Assembly (NCBI RefSeq): GCF_004153455.1
Contig: NZ_SDQE01000007.1
Coordinates: 124,001 to 188,000, forward strand
DNA: 64,000 nt
Direction of reading: 5' to 3'
From: Allopusillimonas ginsengisoli
GTDB lineage: Bacteria; Pseudomonadota; Gammaproteobacteria; Burkholderiales; Burkholderiaceae_B
Position numbers and translations under genes: made by a program. Positions 36,450-45,707 of the stretch are shown piece by piece. The notes below the pieces were generated by a model that was not told the DNA's origin, did not search any database, and saw nothing but the letters and a program-made list of their open reading frames with translations. Each line of letters starts with the position of its first letter. Positions within the stretch are counted from its first letter, which is position 1.

Positions 36450-38255
36450 ATGAACTGGAACAATACGTTGACCGAAAGCGGCATATGGGTAGCCCAGGCA
36501 TATGGTATTACCCTGGCGGTCGCGATACCTGTTGTATGGATACTGACACGTTTTACGGCATGGGGCCGACAATTCTGGCGTTTGTCCGCCGGGTACTTTT
36601 CTCCTCGGCGCGACTGGCGCCCACTCGCCGTACTGGCGCTCATGCTGTTACTTACGCTGTGCGCAGTGCGACTGCAGGTGTTGTTTTCAAATTGGTACAA
36701 CACCATGTACACCGCTCTACAGCGTCTGGATGAGCATGAATTCTGGACTGCCATGGCGTTATTCGGACTGCTGGCAGTAACTCATGTGCTGCGTTCCTTG
36801 CTCGACTTCTATCTTCAGCAGGCTTTCATCATTCGCTGGCGGGTGTGGCTTAACGAAAAACTGCTGACCCAATGGATTGACGGGCAATCCTATTACCGTA
36901 CGCAGTATCTCCCCTCCCCGGTAGACAATCCTGACCAGCGCATACAGCAGGATGTCTCCGACTTCGTGCAAGGCTCGTTGACGTTGTCGCTAGGCGTTGT
37001 CAATGCCCTGGTATCCACCTTCGCCTTCACATTGATACTTTGGACGCTATCCGGCCCCGTCGCCATCGGCAGCATTGAAATTCCTCGCGGCATGGTGTTC
37101 CTGGTGTTTATCTATGTGATCACCGCAACGGTTTTTGCGATCTGGATAGGCCGGCCGCTGATCCAGCTGAATTTCCTGAACGAACGCTTCAATGCCGACT
37201 ATCGATACGCACTGGTGCGGCTTCGTGAATACGCAGAGAGCATCGCGTTCTACGCCGGAGAGAAAGTAGAAGGCGCGATACTTCGTACTCGCTTTGCTCA
37301 TGTCATCAGCAATGCCTGGGCCATCGTGCACCGATCCCTCAAGTTTCTTGGGTTCAACTTTTCGATTACTCAGGCTGCAGTGGTTTTCCCATTCATTCTT
37401 CAAGCACCGCGCTTCTTTTCCAGGCAAATCAGCCTGGGAGATCTGATGCAGACGGCACAGGCTTTTGGCCAACTTCAGGACAATCTTTCATTTTTTCGTA
37501 ACGCTTATGATGCGTTCGCTACCTACCGCGCAACCCTCAATCGACTGAGCGGCTTTACTCGCGCAATCGGACAGGTCCAGCAACTGCCGAGCCCAAATCT
37601 GCACGAACACGGGGATCGACTTGCCGCTCGCAACCTGACGGTGACGACGCCTAACGGTGATTTGATTCTGCAAGGATTGAATCTGGAGATTGTCCCGGGC
37701 GCACCACTGCTGATACGCGGACCCTCTGGCGCAGGCAAGACAACCCTGTTGCGATCGATCGCCGGATTGTGGCCTTACTGCACGGGTGATATCTACCGCC
37801 CCGAACACGACACCTTGTTCCTTGCCCAGAAACCCTATCTGCCCCTGGGCACCCTGCGCAGCGCCTTGTATTACCCGCAACTATCATCGAACGTGCAAAA
37901 TACGCCAACGGATAGCGATGGCTCCGTCTACGAAATACTCAATGACATTCAGTTGGGACACCTGGCTGAGCGTTTGGACGAAATCGCCGATTGGAGCCGC
38001 ATACTCTCACTGGGAGAACAGCAACGCCTTGCATTTGGACGCCTGCTGCTCTTGCAGCCCAAAGCCGCCTTGCTGGACGAAGCCACCTCAGCGCTGGACG
38101 AAGGCCTGGAAGCAGCGATGTATCGACTCGTGCTGCTACGCTTGCCCCAACTGATGCTGGCCAGCGTCGGACACCGCAGCACGTTGCTCAAACACCACAC
38201 GAACCAGCTGGTATTGGCCGGCGACAAGACTGGACGTTGGGAATTTTCGCCGTGA
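36450..38255 (+). CDS. SbmA/BacA-like ABC transporter (fused permease and ATPase)
   Basis: A 601-residue half-transporter. Residues 1-330 hold six or so membrane segments with the SbmA/BacA-type sequence FNERFNADYRYALVRLREY and a conserved EAxx-type part; residues 375-601 are the ABC domain with GPSGAGKTTLLRSIAGLWPY, LFLAQKPYLPLGTLR, LSLGEQQRLAFGR and LLDEATSALD. This is the ABCD/YddA type; relatives carry peptide antibiotics, bleomycin, cobalamin or very-long-chain acyl-CoA. The ATG at 36450 follows a GTG at 36447. It stands alone between divergent and unrelated genes. Confidence 0.88.
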   Translation: MNWNNTLTESGIWVAQAYGITLAVAIPVVWILTRFTAWGRQFWRLSAGYFSPRRDWRPLAVLALMLLLTLCAVRLQVLFSNWYNTMYTALQRLDEHEFWTAMALFGLLAVTHVLRSLLDFYLQQAFIIRWRVWLNEKLLTQWIDGQSYYRTQYLPSPVDNPDQRIQQDVSDFVQGSLTLSLGVVNALVSTFAFTLILWTLSGPVAIGSIEIPRGMVFLVFIYVITATVFAIWIGRPLIQLNFLNERFNADYRYALVRLREYAESIAFYAGEKVEGAILRTRFAHVISNAWAIVHRSLKFLGFNFSITQAAVVFPFILQAPRFFSRQISLGDLMQTAQAFGQLQDNLSFFRNAYDAFATYRATLNRLSGFTRAIGQVQQLPSPNLHEHGDRLAARNLTVTTPNGDLILQGLNLEIVPGAPLLIRGPSGAGKTTLLRSIAGLWPYCTGDIYRPEHDTLFLAQKPYLPLGTLRSALYYPQLSSNVQNTPTDSDGSVYEILNDIQLGHLAERLDEIADWSRILSLGEQQRLAFGRLLLLQPKAALLDEATSALDEGLEAAMYRLVLLRLPQLMLASVGHRSTLLKHHTNQLVLAGDKTGRWEFSP

Positions 38256-38428
38256 GTGCAAACGCCGAAAGGGCAAAATAGCTGGCACCTGTTGTAAAAC
38301 TTATGTTACGATTTTCTCCGAAACTTACAATTAAAATCAGGCGCACACGCTAGCTGGGTAGGCACTGTTTCGATGCAGCAGTGCCTCGACAGCGGTACAG
38401 ACTGTTGAAAGCGCCACTGGAGACTCCT

Positions 38429-40597
38429 GTGTACAAGACGCTCTCAACTGCGCTCGCTGTCACCTTTGCCGCGCTCACCCTAAGCGCATGCGACAGCAGT
38501 CACCATACTGCGTCGAACGATCCGCAGCCGGATCCTCAACGGCCCAATATTCTCTTTGTTGTGCTGGATGATTTGGGCGTTGATCAATTGCCTGTGTTTG
38601 GGTATGGCGGGATTACGCCCGCCCAAACGCCGAATATTGATGCCATTGCCCATGCGGGCGTGCGTTTTCGCAATGCCTGGTCCATGCCCACATGCTCGCC
38701 GGGCAGGGCCACGTACTTTCAGGGGCGCTATCCCTTCCGGACAAATATAAAAAACGCGATTGTTGCGCTTGATCTCGCGAATTCCCAGGTATCTCCCTAC
38801 GAAATCACGACCCCAAATGTCCTGAAAGAAAAAGGATACGCCAATGCAGTGATTGGCAAGATGCATCTTTCTGGTTCGAATCTCAACGCTGACAACAACC
38901 CATTGGGCGACGGTGTCATGCACGCATTGGGATGGGATTATTTTGAAGGCTATCTGGACGGCGGCCCATACCCCATCGACACGACAGCTGGCGGCGTGGG
39001 CGCCCCCGGCGTTTATGGCTGCGGCTTCGTCCCCAACACCCAGGATGATCCTGCAAACGGCGCCGATGCGGGCGCATGCTACCAACCCAACGGTACTTGC
39101 ACAGCAATGTCCACAGCGAAATTCACAACGCCTGGACGTATTTGCCTGGAAGGCGGCGGCATCTTTGATCCTGGCCAGTCCTGTCACGCGACACCGCCCT
39201 CCTATCTTGGGTTTGGCACCCAAAATGGCTATTACACCAGCGAGCTGATTATCAACCAGCCTGATGGCAGTGTTGAGGTTGTGCCCGTCGCCGATGCGCG
39301 CAGCCGCGGGTATCGGTCCACGACTGAAACCAATGCGGCTGTCCGCTGGATCAATCAGCAGGCACCTGACCAGCCCTGGATGCTCAGCCTCGGCTACTCC
39401 GCCATCCACACCCCCGTGCAACCTCCTCCGGTTTCACTGCTGCCCGCTGGATCGACCGAGACGGGCACTTATACGTGCACCGATGCCCAGGAGCAGCGCG
39501 TGCTGACGAACCAGATGCTCGAAGCAATGGACAAAGAAATAGGTCGCCTGCTCGTGGAGACAGGTCTTGCGCGACATAATGACGACGGCACCCTGGATTA
39601 TCGACCCGAAGACACCAATACCGTCGTCATTATCATCGGCGACAACGGCACCTATGCGCCAAGTGTAAAAGCGCCCTTCAATCCCACGCGCGCCAAAGGC
39701 TTCCCCTATCAGACGGGCGTATGGGTGCCCTTGATCGTTGCCGGTCCCATGGTGAGAGAGCCAAACCGCGATATTCCCCACATGGTGAATTCCGCGGATA
39801 TGTTCAGCCTGTTTGGAGAGCTTGCCGGCATCGATGTCCAACAGACTGTGCCCAAGGCACGAGGGCTGGACGCACAGCCGGTTTTGCCCTATCTGACCGA
39901 ACCTGATCGTGCAAGCATCCGCAGCACCAACTACACCGAAATGGGGAACAATATTGCGTCCATCAACGCCGAACCGGCCCCGCCCTGCGTCATTCCATCG
40001 TCCAATGTTTGCGTGCAGGTATTTCCGCAGGAAGGCGTGTGCTCAGATCAGGGCGGAATCTGGTACGGTCCTGACGGAGTCGCAGGCAGCACGGGGCTGA
40101 AAAACTGCTGCGAGGTCAATGAGTATCTGGTATCGCAAGGAGACGACCCAGTCGATATCCTCCCGGACTCTCAGAAAGCGCTACGCGATGATCAGTTCAA
40201 GCTGGTGCGTATCGAGCGCCTGAACTGCGCCAGCGGCCAACTGGAATCCACCGATGAGTTCTACGAAATCAATGAAGCTACACCACTTCCCAAACTGGAC
40301 AATGCGCCCAACAATCTTTTGAGCCGCAAACACCTGACGCCTGAACAGCAGCGACATTACGCGGCGCTGGTATCCAGCCTGGACGCACTGCTGGCCAGCA
40401 ACATAGAATGCCCAGGGGATGGCAATCTTGATCTCGTCGTCGATGACACTGATATCGAGAACTGGAAGCACTTTCACACCACCAACGGCGGTCATTCCAG
40501 CTGGTACGACTTTAACCACGATGGCATGACGGACAATGCCGATCTGAAAATAATCCAGCAGAACCTGGGCAAAGACTGCAGGCCGGCTGCCACTTGA
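38429..40597 (+). CDS. Lipoprotein sulfatase with dockerin-like C-terminus
   Basis: A 722-residue sulfatase. It begins MYKTLSTALAVTFAALTLSAC (lipid-carrying Cys21), so it is anchored to a membrane. Metal ligands are Asp47-Asp48 in VLDDLG; the formylglycine site is CSPGR at residues 89-93, the Cys-type motif that needs a formylglycine-generating enzyme; GKMHLSG and HTPVQPP follow. The last 60 residues hold two EF-hand/dockerin-type loops (DGNLDLVVDDTD and DFNHDGMTDNAD). The GTG at 38429 is used because GGAG lies 7 bases upstream and a signal peptide follows. Substrate unknown. Next to it is an outer-membrane barrel. Confidence 0.87.
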   Translation: MYKTLSTALAVTFAALTLSACDSSHHTASNDPQPDPQRPNILFVVLDDLGVDQLPVFGYGGITPAQTPNIDAIAHAGVRFRNAWSMPTCSPGRATYFQGRYPFRTNIKNAIVALDLANSQVSPYEITTPNVLKEKGYANAVIGKMHLSGSNLNADNNPLGDGVMHALGWDYFEGYLDGGPYPIDTTAGGVGAPGVYGCGFVPNTQDDPANGADAGACYQPNGTCTAMSTAKFTTPGRICLEGGGIFDPGQSCHATPPSYLGFGTQNGYYTSELIINQPDGSVEVVPVADARSRGYRSTTETNAAVRWINQQAPDQPWMLSLGYSAIHTPVQPPPVSLLPAGSTETGTYTCTDAQEQRVLTNQMLEAMDKEIGRLLVETGLARHNDDGTLDYRPEDTNTVVIIIGDNGTYAPSVKAPFNPTRAKGFPYQTGVWVPLIVAGPMVREPNRDIPHMVNSADMFSLFGELAGIDVQQTVPKARGLDAQPVLPYLTEPDRASIRSTNYTEMGNNIASINAEPAPPCVIPSSNVCVQVFPQEGVCSDQGGIWYGPDGVAGSTGLKNCCEVNEYLVSQGDDPVDILPDSQKALRDDQFKLVRIERLNCASGQLESTDEFYEINEATPLPKLDNAPNNLLSRKHLTPEQQRHYAALVSSLDALLASNIECPGDGNLDLVVDDTDIENWKHFHTTNGGHSSWYDFNHDGMTDNADLKIIQQNLGKDCRPAAT

Positions 40598-40605
40598 GAC
40601 GCCTG

Positions 40606-40630
40606 TCAGGCGCAGCACCCCTGCGCCTGA
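40606..40630 (+). terminator. Strong hairpin between the sulfatase and barrel genes
   Basis: TCAGGCGCAG and CTGCGCCTGA form a perfect 10-bp stem with a 5-base loop, starting 9 bases after the sulfatase stop codon. No T-run follows, so it may be a Rho-dependent end or an attenuator that lowers readthrough into the barrel gene 60 bases downstream. Confidence 0.55.
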
Positions 40631-40690
40631 TCTATTCAGCACAATAAAAGGCAAATCATTGCCGCACGACAAGCACTCGCGGGGAAAAAC

Positions 40691-41491
40691 ATGTGGAATT
40701 CGAAAAGTATCTTGTCCTTGGCCATAGGCTCAGCGGTCGCTGGTTCGAGCCTGGCAGCGGAAACGATAAATGATCAGGGCATCTACGTGGGCGTGTTCGG
40801 CGGAGTCGGCGCTTCGCTTGGCGCAACCCTGCAGCAAAGAGGAGCGGTTCACCTTAACGCCACGCGGTCGCTGCCCATCAATGCTAGTGGCTCCACCGGA
40901 AATAGCACCCATGTTTCACTGGGCGGCGCTCAAGCAGGTTACGAATGGAAGCGCTGGGATTTTGGCGGTTCGGCATGGGGCCTGAAACCCGCCGCGGAGC
41001 TTGAAGGCATCTACATCGGAAAGCATTCGCCCACAGGCGTGATGCCGGTCAAGCCGCGTGCCCTAGGCACACAGTATGTAACCATCCCCATGACGGCCGG
41101 CGTCTTTTTGGCCAACGCGATTGCGACCTTTCAAACGCCCTACTCCGACAAGGTGTTTCCCTATATCGGTATAGGCGCCGGCATGGCCAGACTGTCCATC
41201 AAAGGATCAGACTCTGCGAACCCCTCGGAACCCGGCATCAACCACTTCAACTCCGATCCGGACGCGTCAGATACGGCGTTTGCCATGCAACTGAAAGCGG
41301 GTTTCAAGGGGCAGATATCCAAAAACGTCCGCCTGTTTGCGGAATACAGATATCTGTCAATCAACGCGACAGACTATAAATTTGGCGCAACGGACTACCC
41401 CGGTGTGCACCTGCCCACTGCACCGTGGCACGTGGATCTTGGGCACCAGAAATACAATCTGTTTGTCGCGGGCCTGCAATACAAGTTTTAA
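40691..41491 (+). CDS. Outer-membrane beta-barrel protein
   Basis: A 266-residue protein. It has a signal peptide ending SSLA-AE (residues 1-22), Gly- and aromatic-rich alternating strands (GVFGGVGASLG, GYEWKRWDFGG), FAEYRYLSINATDYKFG and a final LQYKF, the C-terminal Phe of beta-barrels. The pattern resembles the 8-stranded OmpA/OmpW/Msp2-type group. It lies 93 bases after the sulfatase gene, on the same strand, so it may be its outer-membrane partner. The substrate or ligand is unknown. Confidence 0.83.
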   Translation: MWNSKSILSLAIGSAVAGSSLAAETINDQGIYVGVFGGVGASLGATLQQRGAVHLNATRSLPINASGSTGNSTHVSLGGAQAGYEWKRWDFGGSAWGLKPAAELEGIYIGKHSPTGVMPVKPRALGTQYVTIPMTAGVFLANAIATFQTPYSDKVFPYIGIGAGMARLSIKGSDSANPSEPGINHFNSDPDASDTAFAMQLKAGFKGQISKNVRLFAEYRYLSINATDYKFGATDYPGVHLPTAPWHVDLGHQKYNLFVAGLQYKF

Positions 41492-41510
41492 GTCTGCAGG
41501 CCAGATTTGC

Positions 41511-42455
41511 TCAGCGCGACAGGAAGTCAAGCAGATCCTGATTGAGCTTATCTTTGTGCGTATCCGTCAGGCCATGAGGTGCGTTGGGATAAACGATCAA
41601 CGTAGCGTCTTTGATCAGTTGCGCTGATGCTCGCGCGGCAGCGTCGATCGGCACCACCTGGTCGTCGTCGCCGTGAATTACCAGCGTGGGCACATCAAAC
41701 TTCTTCAGATCCTCTCGAAAATCAGTCGCTGAAAAAGCCGCAATGGAATCGTAGGTGTTTTTGTGACCAGCCTGCATGCCCTGCACCCAGAACGATTGGA
41801 TCAAACCTTGAGAAGGCTTCGCACCGGGGCGATTAAAGCCGAAGAAAGGTCCTGAAGCCAGATCCAGATACAGCTGAGAGCGATTCTCCAGTGATGCCTT
41901 GCGCAAACCATCAAACACTTCAAGTGGAAGTCCGCCAGGATTGTCAGGTGTTTTCAGCATCAGCGGCGGCACCGCACTGACGAGCACAGCCTTTTTTACA
42001 CGGCTCGTACCGTGGCGACCGATATAGCGTGCAACCTCGCCGCCACCCGTGGAAAAGCCAACCAAAGTCACGTCCTTCAAATCCAATGCCTTGATCACCG
42101 TGTCCAGGTCGTCCGCATAATGATTCATGTCGTTGCCATGCCAGGGTTGGCTGGAGCGGCCGTGGCCACGTCGATCATGCGCCACGACGCGATAACCCTG
42201 AGAGGCCAGAAAGATCATTTGCGATTCCCAACTGTCCGAGTTCAGCGGCCAGCCGTGGCTGAACGTGACGACCTGACCGTCACGCGGGCCCCAATCCTTG
42301 TAGTACAGCCGGACACCGTCGTTTGTGGTGATGGTGCTTTCAGTCATCACGATCTGAGTATTGAGTACGGCTGGATCCGATGGCGCAGCTTGGCCTGGCG
42401 CTGAAACGCCCAAGGCAAGAACGGGAAGCGCCAGCGTGCGTTTGAAGACATTCAT
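41511..42455 (-). CDS. Secreted alpha/beta hydrolase (chloroperoxidase-like)
   Basis: A 314-residue hydrolase with a signal peptide ([19 protein letters not shown], cleavage near AQAA). The nucleophile elbow is GFSTGGG, the general acid/base is the Asp of DDDQV and the His of PHGLTDTH; the [10 protein letters not shown] oxyanion loop and DRRGHGRS match cofactor-free non-heme chloroperoxidases/perhydrolases. The start at 42455 has AGGAG and a signal peptide follows; the longer frame upstream is not family-like. It is divergent from an AraC regulator gene with an operator-like palindrome between. Confidence 0.9.
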   Translation of the reverse strand: MNVFKRTLALPVLALGVSAPGQAAPSDPAVLNTQIVMTESTITTNDGVRLYYKDWGPRDGQVVTFSHGWPLNSDSWESQMIFLASQGYRVVAHDRRGHGRSSQPWHGNDMNHYADDLDTVIKALDLKDVTLVGFSTGGGEVARYIGRHGTSRVKKAVLVSAVPPLMLKTPDNPGGLPLEVFDGLRKASLENRSQLYLDLASGPFFGFNRPGAKPSQGLIQSFWVQGMQAGHKNTYDSIAAFSATDFREDLKKFDVPTLVIHGDDDQVVPIDAAARASAQLIKDATLIVYPNAPHGLTDTHKDKLNQDLLDFLSR

Positions 42456-42554
42456 GAGTATTCTCCTGTTGAAAGTTGTGAGGGGTGCAGCCGACATAAA
42501 AACAAAAAAGTGATTGCGGCTGACAGGAGTAACTATGCGCCCTAACATGATACG

Positions 42555-42576
42555 ATTGGGATCAATTAGTCCTAAT
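42555..42576. promoter_or_regulatory. Operator candidate between hydrolase and AraC genes
   Basis: ATTGGGA and TCCTAAT form an inverted repeat with one mismatch, separated by eight bases (22 bases in all). A related half-site (CCTAAC) lies at 42541. It sits 22 bases upstream of the araC ATG and 100 bases from the hydrolase start, so the AraC protein may control both genes from it. Confidence 0.45.
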
Positions 42577-42597
42577 AACTTAACCCTGAGTATTTTC

Positions 42598-43425
42598 ATG
42601 ACTGACCGCCTTGCCGCACTACTGGAACACTTCTCAGTCAGTGCGCATGTTTTTCATACCGGCGCCTTATGCGGAGTGAATGAACTGGACGGTAATGGTA
42701 CGACAGGCCAACTGCATTTGATTCAGCGCGGAAAAGTGGAGGTGCATCACGGCGGCATCATGGCGCTGCAGGTAACTCGGCCCAGCCTGCTGCTTTATCC
42801 GCGACCGATGGCGCATCGCTTCGTCACCGATTCCGAACACGGTGCTGATTTTGCCTGTGCGCATTTGAGTTTCGGCGGCGGCGCCGCCAATCCCATCTGC
42901 GCAGCACTTCCACCCGTCAGTTGCCTGCCTCTGGACGAACTGGAGGGCGCTGACGGCGTGCTGTCGCTGCTGTTCGATGAGGCATTCAAGCAGAATTGCG
43001 GACGCCAGGCAGTGCTTGATCGCCTTTTCGAGGTCCTGCTGATCCAGGTGCTCAGGCATCTCATGGAGCAAGGGCAGACTCAGGCCGGCATGCTGGCGGG
43101 TTTGTCGCATCCCCGTCTGCGCAACGCCTTGGTGGCCATGCACGACAACCCCGAACGGGAATGGTCGCTTGATGCCCTCGCCGCCCGCGCTGGCATGTCA
43201 CGCAGTGTATTTGCCAATGTGTTCCGGGACAGCGTCGGTTGCACACCAGGTGTGTATCTGCAGCGATGGCGAATTGGGCTGGCTCAACAGTCCCTGCTCA
43301 AGGGCCAACCGTTGAAACTCATTCTTCAAGAGGTGGGCTACAGTAGCGAGGCTGCGCTATCGCGGGCATTCAAGGCGCAGACGGGAATGTCGCCAAGGCA
43401 GTGGCGTTTGGGGCAGTGTGAGTAG
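42598..43425 (+). CDS. AraC-family transcriptional regulator
   Basis: A 275-residue regulator. The N-terminal part is a cupin-type effector domain ([36 protein letters not shown]); the C-terminal AraC domain has [34 protein letters not shown] and [21 protein letters not shown]. The ATG at 42598 is chosen over in-frame starts upstream because it begins [14 protein letters not shown], the usual sort of start in this group. It is divergent from the hydrolase gene and likely activates it. Confidence 0.92.
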   Translation: MTDRLAALLEHFSVSAHVFHTGALCGVNELDGNGTTGQLHLIQRGKVEVHHGGIMALQVTRPSLLLYPRPMAHRFVTDSEHGADFACAHLSFGGGAANPICAALPPVSCLPLDELEGADGVLSLLFDEAFKQNCGRQAVLDRLFEVLLIQVLRHLMEQGQTQAGMLAGLSHPRLRNALVAMHDNPEREWSLDALAARAGMSRSVFANVFRDSVGCTPGVYLQRWRIGLAQQSLLKGQPLKLILQEVGYSSEAALSRAFKAQTGMSPRQWRLGQCE

Positions 43426-43447
43426 AGCTGCCCTGAGCTCCGATGTC

Positions 43448-43474
43448 AGCGCAGGGATCAAATCACCCTGCGCT
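43448..43474. terminator. Hairpin between araC and the PanE-like gene
   Basis: AGCGCAGGG and CCCTGCGCT form a 9-bp stem with a 9-base loop between the convergent stop codons at 43425 and 43548. No clear T-run is present on either strand. The place suggests a bidirectional terminator. Confidence 0.55.
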
Positions 43475-43547
43475 ATATACACAATGCACAACGCTATCGA
43501 GTCGGGCTACCCGTATCGAGGCCCCATACTCTCGGCAAAGAGGCCTT

Positions 43548-44567
43548 TCATTCTTTGAGCAGTTTTAGTGTCTTGGCACGCATATGTGCCAGCGCGTAGA
43601 TTGTTGAGGCGATTGGCGTAGGCATTTTCAGCCTTTCGGCCAGCTCAACAAAGGCACCGACAATCGCTTCTACTTCTACCGGGCGGCCTGCTTCTGTGTC
43701 CTGCAGCATAGAGGTTTTTATGCCACCCAGTTTGCGTGTGATGGCGAGACGCTGCTGCGGAGTCATCTCGACAGGGATATCCAGTGCCGCGCCTACCGCT
43801 ATGACCTCTTCCATCATTGCAACAAATAAATGATAAGTCGCAGAATCTTCTATCATCAGATCTGTCGGCGAACCCGTGAGCATACTTATGGGGTTGAAGC
43901 AGACATTGCCCAGCAGCTTTTCCCACACCGCCTGTCGAATGGCCTGTGTGCCTTCGGCTTTGAGGCCGGCTGCATTGAACCGAGATACCACACGGTCCAA
44001 TCTGTTCGAGTTCAAGGCATCCGGACACCGACCGATTTCCCCAAATACCAGTCGTTCGCCGGAACTATGGTGCGAAACGCCTGGCTCCGGGCTGTAGCAG
44101 GACGCATAGACCACACAGCCGATGATACGGCTGGCTTCAATTGCGCTGGCAATGGCTCCTTGAGGATCAAGGGATTCAAGACGAGGCAGCCGCTCGCTGT
44201 TGCTGAGCCCGTCCGTGAACCACCACGGGATGCCATTAATGGCCGGGATGACAATCGTATCGGCGTGACAAAGCGACGGGACCATCGATGCAATATCCGA
44301 TAACGCATATGCCTTGACCGAGATAATGACAATATCCTGCGGACCAAACTCACGCGCATCCGATGCAGCCTGCACCTTCGCCACCAACCGCTCTCCCCCA
44401 TCCTCCAGCACCCAGCCGCGCGCGAGAATGGATTCCAAAGTTTTGCCGCGAGCCACGACGCTGACCTGAGCGCCGCTGTGTGCCAATCGCACGCCAAGGT
44501 AGGCGCCTATAGCTCCTGCCCCAATCACACAAATTTTGGTTTTATTCTGTATACCCATATTGTCCAT
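43548..44567 (-). CDS. 2-dehydropantoate 2-reductase family protein
   Basis: A 339-residue PanE/ApbA-type reductase. The N-terminal Rossmann motif is CVIGAGAIGAYLGVRLAHSGAQVSVVARG; the C-terminal domain has KLLGNVCFNPISMLTG, PTPIASTIYALAHMRAK and the conserved Lys/Glu near the end of the family. True PanE makes pantoate for coenzyme A; paralogues of this length in Burkholderiales are often in degradation clusters. The start at 44567 has GGAGGC upstream. It lies 176 bases downstream of the aldo/keto reductase gene on the same strand. Confidence 0.85.
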   Translation of the reverse strand: MDNMGIQNKTKICVIGAGAIGAYLGVRLAHSGAQVSVVARGKTLESILARGWVLEDGGERLVAKVQAASDAREFGPQDIVIISVKAYALSDIASMVPSLCHADTIVIPAINGIPWWFTDGLSNSERLPRLESLDPQGAIASAIEASRIIGCVVYASCYSPEPGVSHHSSGERLVFGEIGRCPDALNSNRLDRVVSRFNAAGLKAEGTQAIRQAVWEKLLGNVCFNPISMLTGSPTDLMIEDSATYHLFVAMMEEVIAVGAALDIPVEMTPQQRLAITRKLGGIKTSMLQDTEAGRPVEVEAIVGAFVELAERLKMPTPIASTIYALAHMRAKTLKLLKE

Positions 44568-44743
44568 GCAGCCTCCAACGCCCGCGTAACAGTAGATCAT
44601 AGCGTTTAGCACTACTCAGCATTCACCCACAATGCAGTAGACAGTGCTTTGGCCGCAATAATGCCATAACTGGGATGGTTGGGAGCCCTGACGACAGAAA
44701 GCGCCCAGGACGATGGCCTTGCACACCTTGCAACCTTACAAGA

Positions 44744-45685
44744 TCAAAGCGCCTGTATATACGCCGCCATGCGTTCGCGTGTCGCCGCATCCGGCAAGTC
44801 TCCAAAAGCGGCTCCCATATTGTCGATCACATTCCTGGGGCGGCTGGTGGCAGGCGTTGCGCACGTCACCGCTGGGTGAGAGATCACGAACTTGAGGAAA
44901 AATTGCGCCCACGAACGGATACCCAACTCGGTGGCCCAGGCTGGCACATCATGCCCTTTGACCAGGCTCCACAACCGCGTGCGGCCAAATGGCGCGTACA
45001 CCAAAACCCCAATGCCGCGGTCTGCCGCCAACGGCAGAATACGCTCTTCCATAACGCGGTTATCAATTGCATAATCCACGCCAATAAAATCCAGGGGCTC
45101 TTCGCGCATCACTTTTTCCAACTGTTCGTACTGACGCGGAAACGTTGTCGTCACGCCCATATAGCGAATTCGTTGCTCTTCACGCAGCGCCTTCAGAACC
45201 GGCAACTGGGTGCCCAGATCGCCGAGATTGTGCACCTGAATCAAATCGATGACAGGGTTGTCGATCGCTTTGAATGACGCTTCGATCTGGGCCCGGGCGT
45301 GCCCAACATCCGCTTTCCCGCCTCCAAATCCAGCCACGTTCAGCTTGGTAGCCCAGAAGATTTTGTCTTTGATGCCGAGCTCATTGACGATTTTTCCGGA
45401 CACTGCTTCAGACGCACCGTAACTGGGCGCCGTATCGAAGACGGATCCACCCTGTTCGACAAAAGCGCGAAACACCTGCGTTAACGCCTGAACGTCCTCG
45501 CCACCCGCCGCGCTGGAGAATGTCGCGGAACTGCCCAAACCTACTACCGGCAACCGCTGACCGGAGGACGGGATGGGACGTGTAATCAAAGCACCCGTTT
45601 GAGACGCCCACAGCAGGCCTGGCGCGAGCGTGGATCCCGCGCCAACCGCCACACATAGCTTTAAGTAATTGCGACGAGTCATCAT
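44744..45685 (-). CDS. Tat-exported aldo/keto reductase
   Basis: A 313-residue aldo/keto reductase with an N-terminal twin-arginine signal (TRRNYLKLCVAVGAGSTLAPG), so it is probably folded in the cytosol and exported. The AKR fold is clear (LPVVGLGSSATF, FDTAPSYGASE with catalytic Asp/Tyr, KLNVAGFG with Lys, VHNLGD with His, GVTTTFPRQYE). A Tat-exported AKR with a periplasmic location raises the question of its electron source. It lies 22 bases downstream of the NTT-like transporter gene. Confidence 0.88.
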   Translation of the reverse strand: MMTRRNYLKLCVAVGAGSTLAPGLLWASQTGALITRPIPSSGQRLPVVGLGSSATFSSAAGGEDVQALTQVFRAFVEQGGSVFDTAPSYGASEAVSGKIVNELGIKDKIFWATKLNVAGFGGGKADVGHARAQIEASFKAIDNPVIDLIQVHNLGDLGTQLPVLKALREEQRIRYMGVTTTFPRQYEQLEKVMREEPLDFIGVDYAIDNRVMEERILPLAADRGIGVLVYAPFGRTRLWSLVKGHDVPAWATELGIRSWAQFFLKFVISHPAVTCATPATSRPRNVIDNMGAAFGDLPDAATRERMAAYIQAL

Positions 45686-45707
45686 GATGGAAGTCCTTTA
45701 TCCTGGT

